DNA from: Candidatus Siliceabacter maunaloa
GTDB lineage: Bacteria; Actinomycetota; Thermoleophilia; Solirubrobacterales; Solirubrobacteraceae
Length of the DNA: 47,367 nucleotides
Reading direction: 5' to 3'
Assembly: GCA_024330185.1 (NCBI GenBank)
Contig: JANDLV010000031.1
Location: 1 to 47,367 of the forward strand
Part shown: positions 42,537 to 47,367 of the stretch, in pieces
Layout of the letters: the number at the start of each line of letters is the position of its first letter
Position numbering within the stretch: position 1 is the stretch's first letter
Notes under the pieces: model-generated
What the model was told of the DNA's origin: nothing
Databases searched by the model: none
The model's input: the letters and a program-made list of their open reading frames with translations, nothing else
Position numbers and translations under genes: made by a program

Positions 42537-42636
42537 CGGCGGGATGGTAGGCGGGGTGGGCCGCGGGGCGCCGCCCGACGGCCCTGCTCGGCTCTCCTTA
42601 CGTAGGAGTCCGGCCACGGTCACTGGGATGGAACTA

Positions 42637-42709
42637 CTGGGGAGCGAGGATTTGAACCCCGTCTTCCAAGACCAAAACTTGGCGTGCCAGCCGATTACAC
42701 CACTCCCCA
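42637..42709 (-). tRNA. tRNA-Gln (anticodon UUG)
   Basis: 73 nt. Acceptor TGGGGAG / CTCCCCA pairs fully, discriminator G as usual for Gln. Anticodon stem CCAAG/CTTGG around TTTTGGT gives UUG. T arm has GGGTTCAAATCC. CCA not encoded. Confidence 0.95.
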
Positions 42710-42734
42710 ACGAGCCGCCGGGCTTAGCGGAAGG

Positions 42735-43097
42735 CTAGTCCCTGCGTTCCTCCTCCGGCGCCTCTGCCGAGCCGAGGTGGTCGGGCTCTCCGTAGAGGTC
42801 GTCGGCTCCCTCGACGGCCTGGGCCTCCTCGTCGACGGTGCCGGCGTGGGCCGAGGGGCTCGGCCCGCGGGGGTTGGTGGCGCGCTCCTCGAGCATGGCC
42901 TCGGCCTGCTCGAAGCCCTCGGCCTCGCCGCCGCCGGCCTCGTAGACCGGCGCCATCTCCTCGTCGCGAGGGACGCCCGGGCGGTCGGGGTCCTGGTCGT
43001 AGCCGGACTCGACACCCGGGTCGCCGCCGATCTCGCCGGCCTCCTCGGCGGCCGCGGCCGCCTCCTCCCTCAGGAACTTCTCGTCTCGCTCTTCCAT
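42735..43097 (-). CDS. Conserved acidic, probably disordered protein
   Basis: 120 aa, about one-third Glu and Asp, with no hydrophobic core: KFLREEAAAAAEEAGEIGGD at the start, then YDQDPDRPGVPRDEEMAPVY. Probably unstructured. Preceded by GTGGGCA without a clear ribosome site. Function unknown. Confidence 0.6.
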   Translation of the reverse strand: MEERDEKFLREEAAAAAEEAGEIGGDPGVESGYDQDPDRPGVPRDEEMAPVYEAGGGEAEGFEQAEAMLEERATNPRGPSPSAHAGTVDEEAQAVEGADDLYGEPDHLGSAEAPEEERRD

Positions 43098-43126
43098 GGG
43101 CCCGGACTGCCCACGGTGCTGCGGGG

Positions 43127-43918
43127 TCAATCCCAGCGAAAGTGCGTGCCGACCGGCTCGAGCGCCGCCTCGTCGACCCGGGCGACCGCTGCCCGCAGCG
43201 TGGTGGCGAAGGTCTCCCCGCTGGCGCCGATCAGGCGCATGAGCTCCTCGAGCGCCGTGGCCTCCTCGTACACGCCGTTGGCGTAGTCGGTGGCGTAGCC
43301 GACCAGCGCATAGGGAAGCTCGGCCTCCCCGGCCAGGGTGGCCTCGGGCCCGCCGGTCTGCGAGACGCCGGTGACCCCGCACTGGGCGAGCATGCGGATC
43401 TCCGCCCTCGTATTGAAGCGGGGTCCGTCCACGTGGCCGTAGCACCCGCCGTCGCGCACCGTGTGGCCCGCCTCGCGCCCGCCCTCCAGCAGTGCCTCGC
43501 GCAGCGGCCGGCTGAACGGCCGGTCGAAGATCCAGTGGCCGCGGCCCGGTTTGCCCGCCTCGGTGTACAGCGTGCAGGCCGAGCCGTCGGGCAGGCGATT
43601 GGCCAGGAAGTGCAGGTCGTCGAAGACCACAAGCGAGCCGAGCTCGAGGGCGGGGTCGACGGCGCCGCACACGGTCACCGCGAGCACGCCCTTCACGCCC
43701 GCCTCACGCAGCGCCCAGATGTTGGCCTGGTGGGTGACCTGGCTGGACAGCAGCTCGTGCCCCGGACGGTGGCGCGAGCAGTGCACGACGTCCTTGCCCG
43801 CGAAGCGCCCCTCGGTGAGCAGCGCGCGGCCGAAGGGCGTGTCGACCCACTGCGGCTCGCCAGCCTCGATGCCGGGAAGCGCGTAGGTGCCCGACCCGGT
43901 GAGTATGCCCAGCGCCAT
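43127..43918 (-). CDS. MTA/purine nucleoside phosphorylase
   Basis: 263 aa. GILTGSGTYALPGI at the N-terminus, HCSRHRPGHELLSSQVTHQA phosphate and sugar site, VTVCGAVDPALELGSLVVFDD, HVDGPRFNTRAEIRML and SQTGGPEATLAGEAELPYAL base site. All mark the methylthioadenosine/inosine phosphorylase family. The His in RHRPGHE and the QTGGPE variant (others have MTGMPE) suggest a purine or MTA substrate; not decided. Confidence 0.88.
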   Translation of the reverse strand: MALGILTGSGTYALPGIEAGEPQWVDTPFGRALLTEGRFAGKDVVHCSRHRPGHELLSSQVTHQANIWALREAGVKGVLAVTVCGAVDPALELGSLVVFDDLHFLANRLPDGSACTLYTEAGKPGRGHWIFDRPFSRPLREALLEGGREAGHTVRDGGCYGHVDGPRFNTRAEIRMLAQCGVTGVSQTGGPEATLAGEAELPYALVGYATDYANGVYEEATALEELMRLIGASGETFATTLRAAVARVDEAALEPVGTHFRWD

Positions 43919-43946
43919 GCGCGCCGGATGCTACGGGGTAGCCCAG

Positions 43947-44369
43947 TCAGTCGGGCAGCTCGACCGCCTCGATCTCGAGCAGCTCGGCGAGGTGCTCCAC
44001 GTCGTCGGGGTTGCGCGTGTACAGAGGCAGGCCGGCGGCCAGCGCGGTCGCCGCGATGAGCAGGTCCATCGCCCGTCGCCCACGCGCCTTGCGGCCGCTC
44101 GCCGCGACGAGCGGATAGATCCGCCCGAACGCACGCGCCGCGGCGGGGTCGAACGGCAACGGATCGAAGGTGGCCTCGGTTCGCTGCAGGCGGTCCTGAC
44201 GACGAGCTCGCTCGTCGGCGTCATCCGTGGCGTGCGGTCCCGCGGCCAGCTCGGCGAGCGTCACGGCCGAGATCGCGAGCTGTCCGGGCAGTTGGCCACG
44301 CTCGACGCGATCCAGGTCGATGACGACCGACGTGTCCAGCAGCCCCCGCTCGTGGCGAGGCTCAGGCAC
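43947..44369 (-). CDS. vapC: VapC-family PIN-domain toxin
   Basis: 140 aa from a GTG start. Acidic residues D12 (GLLDTSVVIDL), E40 (AVTLAELAAG), D102 (RRAMDLLIAATA) and D122 (YTRNPDDVEHL). Overlaps the antitoxin gene by eight bases. Fourth toxin-antitoxin-like pair of the window. Confidence 0.9.
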   Translation of the reverse strand: MPEPRHERGLLDTSVVIDLDRVERGQLPGQLAISAVTLAELAAGPHATDDADERARRQDRLQRTEATFDPLPFDPAAARAFGRIYPLVAASGRKARGRRAMDLLIAATALAAGLPLYTRNPDDVEHLAELLEIEAVELPD

Positions 44370-44616
44370 GCGGCTCGGAAGCCTGGTCCAGGACGGCGTC
44401 GATCTCCGCGCGCATCCGCGGCGCATCGATCTGGGGCGCCCCTTTGAACGCAGCAAGGACGGCGTCGGCGGCCACGAACCGTCGCCGGCGCAGCGGCACG
44501 AGCTCGCCTACCGCGACGCCGTTACGGGTGACGACGAAGGACTCGCCGCCATCGAGCGCGCGCATGATCTCTCCGCTCTCGTTGCGTAGCTCGCGTTGGG
44601 TGATGCGCACCGCCAT
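44362..44616 (-). CDS. vapB: Phd/YefM-type antitoxin
   Basis: 84 aa. RITQRELRNESGEIMRALDG, FVVTRNGVAVGELVPLRRRR is the Phd/YefM fold; residues 55-84 form the toxin-binding tail. A 14-bp perfect palindrome 12 bases upstream is the likely autoregulatory operator. The same frame stays open upstream through a DUF2332 remnant with no stop, so a fused longer product is possible. Confidence 0.88.
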   Translation of the reverse strand: MAVRITQRELRNESGEIMRALDGGESFVVTRNGVAVGELVPLRRRRFVAADAVLAAFKGAPQIDAPRMRAEIDAVLDQASEPRA

Positions 44617-44627
44617 TGGAACGATCG

Positions 44628-44641
44628 TAGCACCGGTGCTA
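44628..44641. promoter_or_regulatory. Palindromic operator of the Phd/VapC pair
   Basis: TAGCACCGGTGCTA is a perfect 14-bp palindrome. On the minus strand it touches a possible -10 box (TACGAT) and precedes the antitoxin ATG, as expected for toxin-antitoxin autoregulation. Confidence 0.6.
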
Positions 44642-44697
44642 TAGCTTGGACAGCCTATGGTGCGGCTCGATTTATCGCTCGATGAGGCGCCCGCATA

Positions 44698-45543
44698 CCA
44701 GCGAACGGGTGGGCCATGATCTCCGCTCGAGGCAAGCACCACCGTCGCATCCGGTGGCCAGGCACGGCAGGAAAGCTCAAAGCCGGAGAGGTGGTCGCCG
44801 GTCGGCTCGAGTGTGACCCACGCCAGCGGGTGCTGCTGGCTCGCTTCCGCGCCGGCCTCCTCCATGGACAAGTCGAGGTCGCGGCGCTCCGCATCGCCGA
44901 GGTACTGATACACCACCGACTGCCAAACGACGGTGAGCCCATCAGTGTGGCGCTCGGCCAGCCGCTCCTTGGTCCACCGCGCGGCAGCGGCGGCCTCCAC
45001 GCAGATCGGGCGACGCCGCGCAAGCTCAATTGCCTTCTTGACCTGAACGAGCCGCTCGGGCTCATCGGGCCAGATGTAGGAAAGCACGGTGGTCGCGCCC
45101 TCGACGGTCGTAACGTCCAGTGGAGCGCAATCGCAGCCACGTCGCTCTGCGATGGCCAGCGTGCCCTGGACCGACCAGGGATCGCGGACCGGGCCTCCGT
45201 CCCACGGCTCCGCGAACGAGAGAGGCGATTCCGGATCGCCCAGCGGCCTTCCCCGGACGAGGTACCGGTAGCGGTCCACCTGGAGATTCAGGCCCGCGCT
45301 GGCACCGATCTCGAGTAATCGCCCTGGCAGCCGGTGTTGCTCGGCAAGCCATAGCAACGCCCCGTAGAGCGCCACGGAGCGACCCGGCTCGTTGGTCTGC
45401 ACGGTCCGCATGACCAGCCGGCGCACGCCGATGGCGACGCCCAGCGAGGCGCCCATCACCGCGGTGATCACCGCCTCGCCACGCACGATGCGCCGCACCT
45501 GGCGCCGGTCGGTGGCGGAGACGATCGGGGCGGGGGTGGTCAT
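44698..45543 (-). pseudogene. Chimeric remnant: FtsX-like fragment joined to truncated DUF2332
   Basis: The first 35 residues (SATDRRQVRRIVRGEAVITA, VMGASLGVAIG) match the C-terminal core of FtsX-like ABC permeases. From about residue 46 the sequence becomes DUF2332 (VQTNEPGRSVALYGALLWLA, LLEIGASAGLNLQVDRYRY, FAEPWDGGPVRDPW, YIWPDEPERLVQVKKA and the ending SGDHGPPVRW), but the normal first third of DUF2332 is missing. No stop follows the end: the frame runs on into the antitoxin gene. Probably a recombination scar rather than a functional gene. Confidence 0.65.
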
Positions 45544-45640
45544 GGATGCCACGGTGAGGGCCGGACCCACGGTGGACCATCCGGTATGCCCCAATCGGGC
45601 GTTAGGGTCCTCTCTGCGGCGAGGCGGCGGTCGAGCTGCC

Positions 45641-46861
45641 TCAGCGCCGCGGCGGCACGCGGCCCGCGCCGGCGCCGGCCTCTCCGGCGGGGCCGCCGGG
45701 GCGATGTATGCCCAGGACCCGCATGGACTTGAGGCCGAGGCTGAGGCGCTCGCGGCCGTCGGTGGAGGCCATGTCCAGCCCGGTGAGGTCGCGCACGCGC
45801 TCCAGGCGGTAGCGGACGGTGTGGCGGTGGGTGAACAGGGTCTGCGCGGTCGCGGCGACGTTGGCGTCGTTGTCGAGGTAGGCCTCGACCGTGCGCACGA
45901 GCTCCGTCTCGTACTGGGCGTCGTAGGCGGCAAGCGGCTCGATGGTGTCGGCGTAGAAGCGCTGCAGCTCGGCCGGGTCCTCGCTCAGGAGAAGGCGGTA
46001 GGAGCCGACATCCTCGAAGGCCAGCAGCGCGCGCTCGGCGGTGCTCTCGGCCACGTTGGCGGCCAGCAGCGCCTCGCTGCCCGCGCGGTGCAGCTCGGCC
46101 GGGTCGGCGGCCACGCGGCTGCGACCCAGGGCGAAGGTGTTGCCTGGCAGGCCGGCCTGGAGCTCACGCAGGGCAGCCTCGGCGGCCCGCGTCGCGCGCG
46201 CCTCGTCGGGCCCCGGGACGAGCACCACGATCTCGGCCCCCGAGGTGTCGCTGCGCCGCAGGGCCACCGCGAGGGCATCGGCCGCGCCGCTGCGCGCGCC
46301 GCGCTCCACGGCCCCGAGCACCCGTGCGCGCCAGCCCTCGTCGGCGGGCGCGTGGGCGTGGGCCCGGGCGACCAGCACGCTGGCGCCCTCCCGCAGCTCG
46401 AGCCCCAGCTCGCGCCCCCGGGCGGCGATCTCCTCCGCGGCGTGCACCTCCCGGTCCAGCACGGCGGCCAGGAAGGCGCCCGCCGCCTCTTGCGAGGCCC
46501 GCGCGGGCGCCCGCAGGCGCTCGACCTCCCCGGCGAGAAGCGTGGCCACCAGGCGCACGACTCCGGCCACCGCGCCACCGCGGGCGCGCATGCGCAGCTG
46601 ACCGACCGACCGGTCGCCCAGGCGCAGCTCCAGCACCTCGATCCCCTCGCCGCCCGCCAGCACCGCCCGCTCGTCGGCCGGCGACCGCGCGGCCACGGCC
46701 AGGATCCCACCCGCCCGGTCTGCGACCACCAGCGTCGCGTCGAGCACCTTCGCCGCCGCCCGCACGACGTCCGGCAGCCCCGCCCCCGACGCAACGGCCT
46801 CGGTGACGCCGTCGAGAAGGGAGAGGTCGTGACCGACCGAGCCTTCGGCCGGCGAGGACAT
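45641..46861 (-). CDS. PucR-family transcriptional regulator
   Basis: 406 aa. N-terminal sensor region with a GAF-like start (LLDGVTEAVASGAGLPDVVR, DATLVVADRAGGILAV), a GGDEF-like centre (about 140-260) and the PucR C-terminal helix-turn-helix (TVEAYLDNDANVAATAQTLF, THRHTVRYRLERVRDLTGLD). Family members often control purine or amino-acid catabolism. The nearby MTA/purine phosphorylase is a possible link but lies in a separate unit. Confidence 0.9.
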   Translation of the reverse strand: MSSPAEGSVGHDLSLLDGVTEAVASGAGLPDVVRAAAKVLDATLVVADRAGGILAVAARSPADERAVLAGGEGIEVLELRLGDRSVGQLRMRARGGAVAGVVRLVATLLAGEVERLRAPARASQEAAGAFLAAVLDREVHAAEEIAARGRELGLELREGASVLVARAHAHAPADEGWRARVLGAVERGARSGAADALAVALRRSDTSGAEIVVLVPGPDEARATRAAEAALRELQAGLPGNTFALGRSRVAADPAELHRAGSEALLAANVAESTAERALLAFEDVGSYRLLLSEDPAELQRFYADTIEPLAAYDAQYETELVRTVEAYLDNDANVAATAQTLFTHRHTVRYRLERVRDLTGLDMASTDGRERLSLGLKSMRVLGIHRPGGPAGEAGAGAGRVPPRR

Positions 46862-46984
46862 GGTCAGAGGCTACCTCGCGGACGGGAGGGCCACAGGCGG
46901 GGAGCGAATGAGCGAAAGGCCCTCTCAGAGTTGCATCGCGGCGTGAGCGCGCCCGCGCGCCTGCGCGCCCGCCATCGTGGATGG

Positions 46985-47046
46985 CTGAGTGGCTTTCCGG
47001 CCAGGGACAGTGCGCCAGCACGGCCCTGGCCAGGGAAGCCGCTCAG
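46985..47046. terminator. Very stable 62-nt hairpin
   Basis: CTGAG-T-GGCTT-T-CC-GGCCAGGG pairs almost fully with CCCTGGCC-A-GG-G-AAGCC-G-CTCAG: 22 pairs with two G-U and a single bulged A. The loop holds GTGC/GCAC. Lies after the stop of the small membrane protein and before pucR. May end transcription or be a mobile palindrome. Confidence 0.6.
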
Positions 47047-47067
47047 GCGCCGCGAGGGCGCCCGCGA

Positions 47068-47292
47068 TCAGGCCGCGATGGTGTCCCAGAAGTAGATGAT
47101 GGCGGCGCCCCCCGCCACCCCCGCCATGACCAGCGCGGCGAGCACGTAGAGGGAGAGGAAGCTCGCGGCGATGCGCTCCAACACGCTGGAGTAGCTGTTC
47201 CACGCGGGCAGGACGATCAGCCACGCGAAGGCGGCGGCGATGAGCAGGCCGCAGAGGCCGGCGACGATGTAGGTGATCAGCTCGTTGCTCAT
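47068..47292 (-). CDS. Small two-span membrane protein
   Basis: 74 aa. First helix ITYIVAGLCGLLIAAAFAWL, second LSLYVLAALVMAGVAGGAAI, with a Trp-rich loop (WLIVLPAWNSYSSVLER). No family recognised. The ATG lacks a clear ribosome site. Repeats at the window edge lie directly upstream. Confidence 0.7.
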   Translation of the reverse strand: MSNELITYIVAGLCGLLIAAAFAWLIVLPAWNSYSSVLERIAASFLSLYVLAALVMAGVAGGAAIIYFWDTIAA

Positions 47293-47305
47293 ATGTAACG
47301 TCGCC

Positions 47306-47367
47306 GAAGGTTCGAACTTGAGAGGACCGTAGGCGAAACCTTCATCGGTCCGAACTTGAGAGGACCG
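47306..47367. repeat. Repeat unit at the window's right edge
   Basis: CGAACTTGAGAGGACCG occurs at 47313-47329 and 47351-47367, spaced 38 bases. GAAGGTT (47306) and AACCTTC (47337) flank the first copy as an inverted repeat. The window ends exactly with the second copy, so more units may follow. Confidence 0.7.

Noticed and set aside
45392-47095. 567-codon open frame opposite pucR
   Set aside because: Low-complexity mirror frame; the minus strand holds a complete PucR protein.
47313-47367. Start of a CRISPR array
   Set aside because: Only two 17-base units 38 bases apart with an inverted repeat across the spacer; too few and too short to call without the next sequence.

Overview
The window is about 47 kb of high-GC (roughly 70 %) chromosomal DNA from an actinobacterium. 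Several traits together point to the class Thermoleophilia, most likely Solirubrobacterales: a core housekeeping cluster, csrA, selD, a class III formaldehyde-type dehydrogenase, a PucR regulator, secreted glycoside hydrolases and many short lineage-type hypothetical proteins. This placement is an inference from gene content; no 16S rRNA gene is present.

Layout. Positions 1-7243 hold metabolic genes (a GHMP kinase, a ring-cleaving dioxygenase-like VOC protein, class III alcohol dehydrogenase plus MBL hydrolase, exopolyphosphatase). They alternate with three toxin-antitoxin-like pairs on the opposite strand. Positions 7244-11502 hold a possible structured RNA with a strong terminator, a thiamine-diphosphate enzyme, a decayed adenylate cyclase, a DsbA-like isomerase, an HxlR regulator and tRNA-Leu(UAA). 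Positions 11611-24705 hold an ECF sigma factor carrying its own zinc and membrane extension, CsaA, lipoprotein and MBL genes, selD, a rhomboid relative without catalytic residues, a secreted GH43 protein, a YbdK-like ligase, a damaged Tim44-like gene, a nuclease, csrA and a GNAT acetyltransferase.

Positions 24725-42709 on the minus strand follow the classic Gram-positive order glmU, prs, rplY (ctc), pth, mfd, surA/prsA, mazG, eno, ftsB (divIC). This core is split between prs and rplY by about 6 kb of accessory DNA (a GH2 hydrolase, hypothetical genes, a BioD-like protein, a decayed DUF2294 gene). The right end holds tRNA-Gln(UUG), an acidic protein, an MTA/purine phosphorylase, a fourth toxin-antitoxin pair, a chimeric gene remnant, a PucR regulator and a small membrane protein.

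The most unusual signals are repeats. (1) The 3' end of the GHMP kinase gene is duplicated about 0.9 kb downstream, on the far side of a two-gene toxin-antitoxin-like module. (2) The 3' end of prs is duplicated as an 18-bp perfect repeat about 1.2 kb downstream, exactly at the start codon of what looks like its former operon partner. Both look like cassettes inserted at gene ends that rebuilt the stop codon. (3) A family of about 40-bp palindromic repeats occurs four times in one orientation; one copy supplies the ppx stop codon and one sits in frame inside mfd. (4) A paired palindromic element with a long inner hairpin lies at 37576-37805. No CRISPR array, insertion sequence or rRNA gene was seen, and no gene-free gap exceeds 300 bases.
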